This document shows positions 50,670-59,128 of a DNA stretch of 64,000 bases, piece by piece. Numbering within the stretch: position 1 is the stretch's first letter; every line of letters begins with the position of its first letter. The position numbers were made by a program, and so were the translations under genes. The notes under the pieces were generated by a model. That model had not been told where the DNA came from. It saw only the letters and a program-made list of their open reading frames with translations, and ran no database searches. Location: NCBI GenBank assembly GCA_045123995.1, contig JBGVKY010000014.1:1-64000 (forward strand). The letters run 5' to 3'. This DNA comes from HGM11501 sp045123995 (GTDB taxonomy: Bacteria > Bacillota > Clostridia > CAKSNL01 > HGM11501).

Positions 50670-51751
50670 AAATTGAAAATTCTGTTTTAAGAAGTGAAGA
50701 AAAGGCAGTTTTTGCCTTAAGAAGCTTATACAGTAAGTATGGCTACTTAAGATATAAAATGAGCAAATTCGAAGAATATGACCTCTATGTAAGAAATAAA
50801 GACTTTCTTGTGTCAGAAAATATTATAACCTTTACGGATACAGACGGCAAGCTTATGGCATTAAAGCCCGACGTAACCCTTTCTATAATAAAGAATACAA
50901 AGGACGAAGAAAAAACTCCCAGAAAGCTTTATTATAACGAAAATGTATATAGGGTTTCAAAAGGCACCAAAAACTATAAGGAAATCATGCAGGTGGGACT
51001 TGAGTGTATAGGTAACCTTGATGAATATTGCCTTTATGAGGTTATATACCTTGCTGCCATGAGTCTTAAGACCATAAGCGAGGATTTTATGCTGGATATA
51101 TCAAATATTACACTGGTTTCTGATATATTGGATGAGCTTGATTTATCTCACAAGACGGAAAAGGAAATACTTAAATGTTTAGGAGAGAAAAATCCTCATG
51201 GCATAAAAGAAATTTTGACCAGGGAAAATGTTTCAGATATGAGACTTTTAGACCTTTTATCCTTAAGCGGAGAGCCCGGCAAGGTTATTCCCGAGCTTTT
51301 AAGGATATTTGGGGAGGATAACAAGGCTTTAGGTGAGCTTAGCGAAATAACCAAAGCTTTAGAAGAAAACGGACTTAAGGGAAAGATAAACATAGATTTT
51401 TCAGTAACAAGCGATATGGCATACTATAATGGTTTTGTTTTCAAGGGCTTTATAGAAGGTATTCCTGAGGGTGTTTTATCAGGAGGTCAGTACGACAAAC
51501 TTATGAGAAAAATGGGAAAGAAAAGCGATGCCATAGGCTTTGCTGTATATTTGGATTCCCTTTATTATCTTTCTGAAAAAGAGAGTGACTGCGATGTGGA
51601 TGCAGTAATTTTATATGACGAAAAATCTTCCGTTAAAGGAATTTCCGATGCAATAAATCTTTTTACTAAGAACGGAAAATCCGCAGCGGCATTCCGTGAA
51701 ATCCCTGGAGATTTAAGATACCGTCAGCTTCTTAAGGCCGAGGAAATCTAA
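50666..51751 (+). CDS. hisZ: ATP phosphoribosyltransferase regulatory subunit HisZ
   Basis: 361 residues, class II histidyl-tRNA-synthetase-like fold without the anticodon domain: FTDTDGKLMALKPDVTLSII, KLYYNENVYRVSKG, GLECIG, YNGFVFKGFI, VLSGGQYDKLM. HisZ pairs with the short HisG to make the allosteric enzyme of the first step. It is 285 bp from hisG, an unusually large gap in an otherwise packed operon. Confidence 0.94.
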   Translation: MKIENSVLRSEEKAVFALRSLYSKYGYLRYKMSKFEEYDLYVRNKDFLVSENIITFTDTDGKLMALKPDVTLSIIKNTKDEEKTPRKLYYNENVYRVSKGTKNYKEIMQVGLECIGNLDEYCLYEVIYLAAMSLKTISEDFMLDISNITLVSDILDELDLSHKTEKEILKCLGEKNPHGIKEILTRENVSDMRLLDLLSLSGEPGKVIPELLRIFGEDNKALGELSEITKALEENGLKGKINIDFSVTSDMAYYNGFVFKGFIEGIPEGVLSGGQYDKLMRKMGKKSDAIGFAVYLDSLYYLSEKESDCDVDAVILYDEKSSVKGISDAINLFTKNGKSAAAFREIPGDLRYRQLLKAEEI

Positions 51752-51759
51752 CCCCATAA

Positions 51760-52010
51760 AGCTTAAAAACATAAATTTTGCGTAATACTGCAGAAAATTC
51801 TGCAAATATACGCCAGTATTATTTTTGAAATTTCTTTGTCTTCCTTCAAAATTTAAAGGTTTTAAGCTCTTCGACCTTAAACGCAGGAAAATTTCGTGCA
51901 ATTTCAATGCGGAGGACGAAGTAAGGCTGACGCCTTTCGAGGACGACAAATTACAAGTGTGCAAATTTGACAAGTTTAAGGTTTGTGGGGTTCGACTTCC
52001 CTCGGCCTGA
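51760..52010 (+). repeat. Structured insert between hisZ and hisG (candidate dispersed repeat)
   Basis: About 250 bp with no plausible gene. Stem-loops: AATACTG (51784-51790) / CAGTATT (51814-51820) enclosing TGCAGAA-AA-TTCTGCA (51789-51804), and TTTAAG (51861-51866) / CTTAAA (51876-51881). GAGGACGA occurs twice (near 51911 and 51938). It ends in a GGGGTTCGACTTCCCTCGG stretch. There is no T-box AGGGTGGNACCGCG, no terminator and no promoter of note. It looks like an inserted repeat element that the operon reads through. Copy number is unknown. Confidence 0.5.
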
Positions 52011-52036
52011 GATTAACGAAAAAGGAGTTGAGATAA

Positions 52037-52672
52037 TTGAAAACAATGCTTAACGTGGCTCTGCCCAAGGGAAGACTTGGGGAAAAAGTTTACGATTTGT
52101 TTGAAAAGGCGGGATTTCCCTGCCCATCCATAAAGGAACAGGGAAGAAAGCTTATTTTTGAAAACCCTGAGGCAGGCGTCAGATATTTCTGGGTAAAGCC
52201 CTCGGATGTGGCAATTTATGTAGAAAGAGGTGCTGCGGATATCGGGGTTGCAGGAAAGGATATACTTTTGGAATATTCTCCTGAAGTTTACGAGCTTTTA
52301 GATCTGGAAATGGGAAAATGCCGCATGGCTGTGGCAGCAAAAAACGATTTCCGCGAAGATGCGGAAAGACCCTTACGAGTGGCAACTAAATTTACAAATA
52401 TAGCGAAAGATTATTATGCAAAAAAAGGAAGAGATATTGACATTATTCACTTAAACGGCTCAATCGAAATTGCTCCTATTTTGTCTTTGTCCGATGTAAT
52501 TGTTGATATAGTTGAAACCGGGGCTACATTAAAGGAAAACAATCTTTCGGTAAAGGAAGAAATCATAGATATAAGTGCAAGATTAATCTCAAATAAATCA
52601 AGCTTCAAGTTCAAAAAGGATTTGATTGATAAAGTAGTGGCATCATTAGAAGAGGGGAAAAATAATGATTAA
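52037..52672 (+). CDS. hisG: ATP phosphoribosyltransferase, short form
   Basis: 211 residues from TTG 52037, 9 bp after AAAGGAG; the ATG at 52046 is too far from that SD. Short HisG lacking the C-terminal regulatory domain, hence dependent on HisZ. NVALPKGRLGEKVYDLF, GVAGKDILLEY and the PRPP loop VETGATLKENNL are visible. Overlaps hisD by 8 bp. Confidence 0.95.
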   Translation: MKTMLNVALPKGRLGEKVYDLFEKAGFPCPSIKEQGRKLIFENPEAGVRYFWVKPSDVAIYVERGAADIGVAGKDILLEYSPEVYELLDLEMGKCRMAVAAKNDFREDAERPLRVATKFTNIAKDYYAKKGRDIDIIHLNGSIEIAPILSLSDVIVDIVETGATLKENNLSVKEEIIDISARLISNKSSFKFKKDLIDKVVASLEEGKNND

Positions 52673-53945
52673 GATATTAAAATATGATGAAGTTATAGCT
52701 TCGGATGTTTTCGCAAGATGCGAAATCAAGGAAAATGTGGAAAAGACAGTTGCTGAAATTATAGAAGATGTAAGGATAAATGGGGATAAGGCTCTTTTTA
52801 AGTATAACGAAAAATTTGACGGGGCAAAACTCGACTCCCTTTTGGTAACACAGGAGGAAATCGAGGAAGCGGTGCAAAAAGAGGGAGAGGATTTTATTAA
52901 CGTCCTTAAAAAAGCCGCAGCCAATATAAGAAAATTCCATGAAAAGCAGAAAAGACAGAGCTTTATAATAAATGACGAACCAGGAATTTTAATGGGACAG
53001 AAAATCATTCCCGTAGACAAGGCAGGTCTTTATGTGCCCGGCGGAACAGCAGCATATCCATCTACCGTGCTTATGGATTCGATTCCTGCTAAAATTGCAG
53101 GCTGTCCTGAGGTTGTTATGGTTACGCCTCCCTCAAAAGACGGGAAAATAAATTCCGCAATACTTGCGGCAGCGTACGTTGCAGGTGTTGACAGGATTTT
53201 CAAAGTTGGCGGAGCTCAGGCTATAGCTGCCCTTGCCTACGGAACTGAAACCATTCCCAAAGTGGATAAAATTGTGGGCCCCGGAAATGCCTTTGTGGCA
53301 GAGGCTAAAAGGCAGGTTTTCGGCACTGTTTCAATTGACATGATTGCAGGGCCCAGCGAAATTTTAATTGTGGCTGATTCTTTAAGTAATCCGTCGCATA
53401 TTGCGGCAGATTTGCTTTCTCAGGCAGAGCACGATAAACTGGCAAGTGCGGTCTTAATTACAGATTCTTTGAAGTTGGCAAATGAAGTGGCAGAGGAAAT
53501 TGAAAAACAAATACCTCTTCTTTCAAGAAGTGAAATTGCAAGATGCTCCATTGATAGCAACGGAAAAATAATTGTGGCAGATGATTTGGAAAAGGCTATA
53601 GAAATTTCCAACGAACTGGCACCCGAACATTTAGAGCTTTCAGTGGATAATCCTTTTGACTATCTTGATAAAATCCGCCATGCAGGCTCTGTATTTCTGG
53701 GAAGAAACTGTCCGGAAGCTTTAGGTGACTATCTGGCAGGCCCCAATCATACACTTCCTACAAGCGGTACAGCTAAATTTTCAAGCCCTTTATCTGTTGA
53801 CGATTTCATAAAAAAGACTCAGTATACCTATTTCACAAAAGAAGCACTTTCAAAGGTGGCAAAGGATGTTTATCTTTTCGCAAATAAAGAGGGACTTACT
53901 GCTCATGCAAAAAGTGCTGTTATAAGAACGGAGGAGGATTTATGA
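52665..53945 (+). CDS. hisD: Histidinol dehydrogenase
   Basis: 426 residues. Family hallmarks: VPGGTAAYPSTVLMDSIPAK, GGAQAIAALAYGTETIP, GPGNAFVAEAKR, IAGPSEILIVAD, LLSQAEHD (Zn ligands Gln/His) and ELAPEHLEL. Catalyses the last two oxidations, histidinol to histidine. Overlaps hisG at the start and hisC at the end. Confidence 0.97.
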   Translation: MIKILKYDEVIASDVFARCEIKENVEKTVAEIIEDVRINGDKALFKYNEKFDGAKLDSLLVTQEEIEEAVQKEGEDFINVLKKAAANIRKFHEKQKRQSFIINDEPGILMGQKIIPVDKAGLYVPGGTAAYPSTVLMDSIPAKIAGCPEVVMVTPPSKDGKINSAILAAAYVAGVDRIFKVGGAQAIAALAYGTETIPKVDKIVGPGNAFVAEAKRQVFGTVSIDMIAGPSEILIVADSLSNPSHIAADLLSQAEHDKLASAVLITDSLKLANEVAEEIEKQIPLLSRSEIARCSIDSNGKIIVADDLEKAIEISNELAPEHLELSVDNPFDYLDKIRHAGSVFLGRNCPEALGDYLAGPNHTLPTSGTAKFSSPLSVDDFIKKTQYTYFTKEALSKVAKDVYLFANKEGLTAHAKSAVIRTEEDL

Positions 53946-54997
53946 GCCGTTTTATGAGCGAAAAATTTGAAAAACTCACGCCCTATACTCCGGGAGAACA
54001 GCCTAAAGAGAAAAAGTACATAAAGCTTAACACAAATGAATCGCCCTTTCCTCCGTCGATTAAGGCTGTTAAAAAGGCGAGGAGGGAAGCCGAAAACTTA
54101 ATGCTCTACCCTGACCCTGAGTGCAGAGTCTTGACCGAAAAAATAGCAAAAAGCCTTTCACTTTCATATGATTCTGTTTTAGTTACAAATGGATCAGATG
54201 AAATATTAAACTTTGCTTTTATGGCATTTTGCGATGAAAAAAAGGGTGTGGCTTTTCCCGATATAACCTACGGCTTTTACAAGGTTTTTGCAGAACTTTA
54301 TAATATTCCTTATGAAGAAATCCCCTTAAAGGAAGATTTCACGGTAGATATAGAAAATTATTTTAATAAGGGAAAAACCATATTTATTGCAAATCCAAAT
54401 GCTCCTACGGGAATTTCCCTTTCTCTTTCAGAAATAGAAGAAATCTTAAAGCACAATAAAGACTCGGTGGTAGTAATTGACGAAGCATATGTGGATTTCG
54501 GAGGGGAAAGTGCCGTTTCCCTGGTAGGTAAATATGACAATCTTTTGGTGACGCAGACATTTTCAAAATCCAGATCCATGGCAGGAGCACGACTCGGGTT
54601 CGGATGCGGAAATCCCGAACTTATAAGAGACTTAAATACCATAAAGTATTCAACCAATCCCTACAACATAAATAAAATGACCATGGCGGCAGGTATCGGC
54701 GTTATGGAGGATGAAAAATATACAAAAGATAATTGCAAAAAGATAATTGAAATCAGGGAGAAAACAAAAGAAAGTTTAAAAGCTTTGGGATTTACGTTAA
54801 CTGACTCTGTGGCAAACTTTATTTTTGCAAAGCATAAAGAAAAAAGCGGAGAAGAAATTTACAAATCCTTAAGAGAAAAAGGAATTTTGGTAAGACACTT
54901 TGACAAAGAGCGAATAAAGGATTATAATAGAATAACCGTAGGAAGCGAAAAGGAAATGGCATCTTTAATAAAAGCGCTTTCCGAAATACTTAATTAA
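53942..54997 (+). CDS. hisC: Histidinol-phosphate aminotransferase
   Basis: 351 residues, class II aminotransferase fold. KLNTNESPFPPS near the N-terminus, NPNAPTGISL, VVIDEAYVDF, and the PLP lysine in TFSKSRSMAGARLGF. Converts imidazole-acetol phosphate to histidinol phosphate. Overlaps hisD by 4 bp. Confidence 0.96.
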   Translation: MSRFMSEKFEKLTPYTPGEQPKEKKYIKLNTNESPFPPSIKAVKKARREAENLMLYPDPECRVLTEKIAKSLSLSYDSVLVTNGSDEILNFAFMAFCDEKKGVAFPDITYGFYKVFAELYNIPYEEIPLKEDFTVDIENYFNKGKTIFIANPNAPTGISLSLSEIEEILKHNKDSVVVIDEAYVDFGGESAVSLVGKYDNLLVTQTFSKSRSMAGARLGFGCGNPELIRDLNTIKYSTNPYNINKMTMAAGIGVMEDEKYTKDNCKKIIEIREKTKESLKALGFTLTDSVANFIFAKHKEKSGEEIYKSLREKGILVRHFDKERIKDYNRITVGSEKEMASLIKALSEILN

Positions 54998-55010
54998 AGG
55001 AATGATTTTT

Positions 55011-55598
55011 TTGAGAACTTACGAACTTAATAGAAAGACCAATGAAACAGATATATACATAAAGCTTAACTTAGACGGAGACGGAAAGGCAGACATAAAA
55101 ACAGGCTGCGGCTTTTTAGACCACATGCTCACCTTATTTGCCCATCACGGCTCTTTTGATCTTACAATAGATGCCAAGGGCGATACCTTTGTGGACTATC
55201 ACCACACCGTAGAGGATATAGGAATAGCTTTGGGAACTTGCTTTAAGGAGGCACTTTCTGATAAAAAGGGAATAAAGAGATACGGAAGCATGATTCTTCC
55301 CATGGACGAGGCCTTGATTTTATCGGCAGTGGATTTGTCCGGAAGAAGCCTTCTGGCTTTTGATGTGTTATTTGAATGCTGCCAGGTGGGTGACTTTGAT
55401 ACAGAGCTTGTAAAGGAATTTTTCCTGGGCTTTTGCCGCAAGGCAGATTGCACACTCCATATAAAAGAAATTTCCGGTGAGAATACACACCACATAATTG
55501 AGGGTATCTATAAGTCTGTTGCCAGAAGCCTTAAGGAAGCTGTGGCGATAGACAGAGCAAATATGGACAAGATTCCTTCCACAAAGGGAGTGCTTTAA
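55011..55598 (+). CDS. hisB: Imidazoleglycerol-phosphate dehydratase
   Basis: 195 residues from TTG 55011, 8 bp after AAAGGA (the ATG at 55002 overlaps the SD). Mono-functional HisB with the metal-site motifs HHTVEDIG and THHIIEG and GCGFLDHMLTLFAHHG. No phosphatase domain; that role falls to the PHP protein at 58340. Stop overlaps the hisH start. Confidence 0.96.
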   Translation: MRTYELNRKTNETDIYIKLNLDGDGKADIKTGCGFLDHMLTLFAHHGSFDLTIDAKGDTFVDYHHTVEDIGIALGTCFKEALSDKKGIKRYGSMILPMDEALILSAVDLSGRSLLAFDVLFECCQVGDFDTELVKEFFLGFCRKADCTLHIKEISGENTHHIIEGIYKSVARSLKEAVAIDRANMDKIPSTKGVL

Positions 55599-56209
55599 TG
55601 ATTGCTATTATTGACTATAAAGTGGGAAATCTCTTTTCCTTAAAGAGTTCCCTTGACAAAATAGGGATAGATGCAAAAGTAACCGGAGATAAGTATGTAA
55701 TAAAAAGAGCTGATAAAATAATTCTTCCCGGAGTAGGAGCGTTTTCTGATGCTGCATATAAGCTTAAGGAATCGGGACTTTTCGATTTAATAAAGGAAGA
55801 AGCCAAAAGGGGAAAGCCTATATTGGGTATATGTCTTGGTATGCAGCTTTTGTTTGAAAAAAGCTATGAATACGGAGAACACGAAGGCCTCGGACTTATA
55901 AAGGGAGAGGTTCGCCCCATAGAGGAAGTAATTCCAAAAGATTTTAAGATACCTCACATCGGCTGGAACGCTCTTAAGATAAGAAAAGAATCAAGTCTTT
56001 TTAAGTACATAAAAGACGGAGATTTTGTTTACTTCGTTCATTCTTATTACGGGGCAAACTGCGACAGTGTAATTGCAGAAAGCGAGTACGGGAAAAATCT
56101 TACTGCGGCAGTAGAGAAGGGGAATGTAAAAGGCTGTCAGTTCCACCCTGAAAAAAGCGGAGAAGTGGGACTTAACATTTTAAGGGCATTTTGTGAAAGC
56201 GAGGCATAA
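55598..56209 (+). CDS. hisH: Imidazole glycerol phosphate synthase, glutaminase subunit
   Basis: 203 residues, class I glutamine amidotransferase. Nucleophile Cys in GICLGMQLLFE, His/Glu in CQFHPEKS. Supplies ammonia to HisF. Start overlaps hisB by 1 bp; hisA follows after 3 bp. Confidence 0.96.
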   Translation: MIAIIDYKVGNLFSLKSSLDKIGIDAKVTGDKYVIKRADKIILPGVGAFSDAAYKLKESGLFDLIKEEAKRGKPILGICLGMQLLFEKSYEYGEHEGLGLIKGEVRPIEEVIPKDFKIPHIGWNALKIRKESSLFKYIKDGDFVYFVHSYYGANCDSVIAESEYGKNLTAAVEKGNVKGCQFHPEKSGEVGLNILRAFCESEA

Positions 56210-56212
56210 ATT

Positions 56213-56926
56213 ATGATAATTTTTCCTGCCATAGACCTTTATGACAAAAAAGCCGTGAGGCTTTATAAGGGTGACTATAATAAGATGACAGTATACAGTG
56301 ACAATCCTCTTTCGGTAGCAAAGGATTTTACTGAAAACGGTGCAACACACTTACACCTTGTGGATCTGGAAGGAGCAAAAGACGGCAGTGCAAAAAATCT
56401 TCAAACAATAAAAAATATTTTAGATAACACAAATCTTTTTACGGAGCTTGGCGGAGGCATAAGAAATCTGGAAACCGTAAAAAGATATATTGATTTGGGA
56501 ATTGACAGAATTATCCTTGGTACTGCAGCCGTAAAGGACGAAGAATTTTTGCTTCGTGCCGTAGATATATATAAAGAAAAAATTGCCGTCGGTATTGATA
56601 TAAAGGACGGCTTTGTTGCAATTTCAGGCTGGACAGAAAAAAGCAGTTTAAGTGCCTTTGATTTTTGTGAAAAAATGGAGAAAATAGGCGTATCCAATAT
56701 AATATGCACAGATATTTCAAAAGACGGTGCCATGATGGGCACAAATTTGGAACTTTATAAAGAGTTGTCTCAGAAGTTCAATATAAAAATTACCGCATCG
56801 GGAGGGGTTTCTTCAATCGGTGATGTTGAAAATTTAAGAAAACTTGATTTGTACGGAACAATAATCGGAAAGGCATATTACATTGGAGCTGTCAACTTAA
56901 AGGAAGCAATCGAGGTGGCAAAATGA
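56213..56926 (+). CDS. hisA: ProFAR isomerase
   Basis: 237 residues, (beta/alpha)8 barrel. Catalytic Asp in PAIDLYDKKAVRLYKGD; phosphate loops GGGIRNLETVK and ASGGVSSIGDVENL. ICTDISKDGAMMGTN carries the second catalytic Asp. Isomerises ProFAR to PRFAR. Overlaps hisF by 4 bp. Confidence 0.96.
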   Translation: MIIFPAIDLYDKKAVRLYKGDYNKMTVYSDNPLSVAKDFTENGATHLHLVDLEGAKDGSAKNLQTIKNILDNTNLFTELGGGIRNLETVKRYIDLGIDRIILGTAAVKDEEFLLRAVDIYKEKIAVGIDIKDGFVAISGWTEKSSLSAFDFCEKMEKIGVSNIICTDISKDGAMMGTNLELYKELSQKFNIKITASGGVSSIGDVENLRKLDLYGTIIGKAYYIGAVNLKEAIEVAK

Positions 56927-57681
56927 TAACAAAAAGAATAATTCCCTGCCTTGATGTAAATGACGGAAGGGTTGTAAAGGGTGTTAATTTTAAGGGACTT
57001 TCCGACGTTTCGAGCCCCGTGGATTTAGCAAGATATTATATGAAAGAGGGCGCAGATGAGCTGGTTTTTTACGATATAACCGCATCAAGCCAGGGGAGAG
57101 CTCTTTTTACGGACATACTTAAAGAGGTGGCAAAGGAAATTTTTATTCCCTTAACTGTGGGAGGCGGAATAAATACGCTTGAGGATTTTGACAGGGTATT
57201 AAAGGCAGGTGCAGATAAGGTGAGTGTCAATTCGGGAGCAATTAAAAATCCCGGACTTATAGAAAAGGCTGCAAAGCTATACGGAAATCAGTGTGTTGTT
57301 ATTTCTGCCGATGTTAAAAGAGTGGAAGGCGAATTTAAGGTTTTTGCCAAGGGCGGAAGAGAAAATACCGGTATGGAAGCCGTAAGCTGGATTAAAAGAT
57401 GTGTTGATATGGGAGCAGGAGAGGTAGTTCTTAATTCCATTGATACTGACGGAGTTAAAAAAGGTTTCGATCTTGAAATGTTAAAGGCGGTATCAGAAGC
57501 GGTTTCCGTTCCCGTAATAGCATCAGGTGGAGCCGGGTCTATGGAGGATTTTGTGACTTTATTTAAAACTCTTCCAAAGGTTGATGCAGGATTAGCCGCG
57601 TCAATTTTCCATTTCGGAGAGGTAAAAATAAAAGACCTTAAAGAAGAACTTTATAAAAATAATATACCTGTTAGAAGATAG
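56923..57681 (+). CDS. hisF: Imidazole glycerol phosphate synthase, cyclase subunit
   Basis: 252 residues, barrel paralogue of HisA. Catalytic Asp in IIPCLDVNDGRVVKGVNFKG and in LNSIDTDGVKKGFD. DELVFYDITASSQGR and TVGGGINTLEDFDRV are conserved. Works with HisH to form imidazole glycerol phosphate and AICAR. Confidence 0.97.
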   Translation: MITKRIIPCLDVNDGRVVKGVNFKGLSDVSSPVDLARYYMKEGADELVFYDITASSQGRALFTDILKEVAKEIFIPLTVGGGINTLEDFDRVLKAGADKVSVNSGAIKNPGLIEKAAKLYGNQCVVISADVKRVEGEFKVFAKGGRENTGMEAVSWIKRCVDMGAGEVVLNSIDTDGVKKGFDLEMLKAVSEAVSVPVIASGGAGSMEDFVTLFKTLPKVDAGLAASIFHFGEVKIKDLKEELYKNNIPVRR

Positions 57682-57692
57682 GAGTAATTAAA

Positions 57693-58340
57693 ATGCTTAA
57701 AATAGAAGAACTTAAATTTGACGAAAAAGGTCTTATCCCTGCCATAGTGGTGGATGCGGTATCCAAAAAGGTTTTAACTCTTGCCTATATGAACAGGGAG
57801 AGTCTTAAAATATCCATAGAAAAAGGGCTCACCTGTTTTTACAGCCGATCAAGAAATGAACTCTGGTTAAAGGGGGAGACCAGCGGAAACTATCAGCACA
57901 TTGTATCTATTACTGCAGACTGCGATAATGATGCCCTGGTGGTAATGGTTGAAAAGGACGGACCTGCCTGCCACACGGGAACAGATTCCTGTTTTACAAA
58001 GGAAGTTTATGAAAATCCCGACTTAAAGGAATTTTCCTATCAGGGACTTATGGATTTAATCCGGGGCAGAAAGGAAGAAAAGAAAGAAGGGTCATATACA
58101 ACCTATCTTTTTGAAAAAGGCCTTGATAAAATACTTAAGAAAATCGGGGAAGAATGTACTGAGGTTATAATCGCAGCCAAGGCGGAAGATAAAAAGGAAA
58201 CTATATACGAAATTGCAGACCTTTGCTATCACACAATGGTTTTAATGATAGAGCAGGGCATTTCCCTGGAGGATATACATGCTGAGCTTAAGAGCCGCCA
58301 TGTTATTGATAAAAAAGTGAAGCAGGAGAAGATGACCTGA
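57693..58340 (+). CDS. hisIE: Bifunctional PRA-CH / PRA-PH (HisIE)
   Basis: 215 residues. N-terminal phosphoribosyl-AMP cyclohydrolase (about 1-115: VLTLAYMNRESL, SRNELWLKGETSGN, DCDNDALVV, CHTGTDSCF) and C-terminal phosphoribosyl-ATP pyrophosphatase (about 120-215: KKIGEECTEVIIAAK, YEIADLCYHTMVLM). Performs steps two and three of the pathway. Stop overlaps the next start by 1 bp. Confidence 0.96.
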   Translation: MLKIEELKFDEKGLIPAIVVDAVSKKVLTLAYMNRESLKISIEKGLTCFYSRSRNELWLKGETSGNYQHIVSITADCDNDALVVMVEKDGPACHTGTDSCFTKEVYENPDLKEFSYQGLMDLIRGRKEEKKEGSYTTYLFEKGLDKILKKIGEECTEVIIAAKAEDKKETIYEIADLCYHTMVLMIEQGISLEDIHAELKSRHVIDKKVKQEKMT

Positions 58341-59128
58341 TGATAAAAGCTGATTATCACGTTCATACATACTATTGTGACGGAAAGAATGCCCCTGAAG
58401 AAGTGGTTTTATCCGCTATAGAAAAGGGAATGGACACTTTGGGTTTTTCAGTTCATTCCTATACATCTTTTGATGGAAGTTACTGCATCAAAAAAGAAGA
58501 AATAGAAAGCTATAAAAAAGAAATAAATTCACTTAAGGAAAAATACAAGAAAAATATAAATATCCTTTGCGGAACGGAAATAGATTTTTATTCCGATATG
58601 GATAAAGAAGGCTTTGATTTTTTAATTGGTTCATGCCACTATATAAAAGTTGGAAATGAAATGATAGAGGTGGATAATTCTGCGAAAATTCTCTCAGATG
58701 CAGCGAATAAATACTTTGATGGGGATATATTAAGCCTTGCGGAGCTCTACTATGAGGACATGGGAGAAATATTGAATAAAACAGGGGCTGATATAATAGG
58801 ACATTTTAACCTGATTGAGAAATTTCAGGAGAGGGATTTTTTGTTGGATACCAAAAACGAACGGTATAAAAAAGCATGGAAAAAAGCTCTGGATAAACTT
58901 ATACCGGAAAATGTCCCCTTTGAAATAAATACGGGGGCTATTTCGAGAGGGTACAGAACATTTCCCTATCCCTCTATGGAGATGATTGAATACATAAGTG
59001 AAAAAGGCGGAAAATTCATTTTGACAAGCGATTCTCACGAAAAATCTACCTTGCTTTATGAATTTCCAAAATGGGAGAAATTTTTTTTAGAAAAAGGAAT
59101 AATTTTAATGAGAGGGATTAGAAAATGA
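58340..59128 (+). CDS. hisJ: Histidinol-phosphatase, PHP type (HisJ/HisK)
   Basis: 262 residues, PHP-domain metallophosphatase. Metal-ligand motifs DYHVHTYYCDG, GFSVHSY, GTEIDFYSD, GSCHYI, GHFNLIEKF and TSDSHE. Removes the phosphate from histidinol phosphate, so the operon encodes the whole route from PRPP to histidine. Overlaps hisIE by 1 bp and the next gene by 4 bp. Confidence 0.93.
   Translation: MIKADYHVHTYYCDGKNAPEEVVLSAIEKGMDTLGFSVHSYTSFDGSYCIKKEEIESYKKEINSLKEKYKKNINILCGTEIDFYSDMDKEGFDFLIGSCHYIKVGNEMIEVDNSAKILSDAANKYFDGDILSLAELYYEDMGEILNKTGADIIGHFNLIEKFQERDFLLDTKNERYKKAWKKALDKLIPENVPFEINTGAISRGYRTFPYPSMEMIEYISEKGGKFILTSDSHEKSTLLYEFPKWEKFFLEKGIILMRGIRK

Noticed and set aside
51825..52010. 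Small open frame (61 codons) in the hisZ-hisG gap
   Set aside because: No SD, non-ATG-supported start, and it tracks stem-loop DNA; more likely non-coding.
50370..52036. Histidine T-box or attenuator in the his operon
   Set aside because: No AGGGTGGNACCGCG box, no terminator/antiterminator pair and no His-codon leader peptide.
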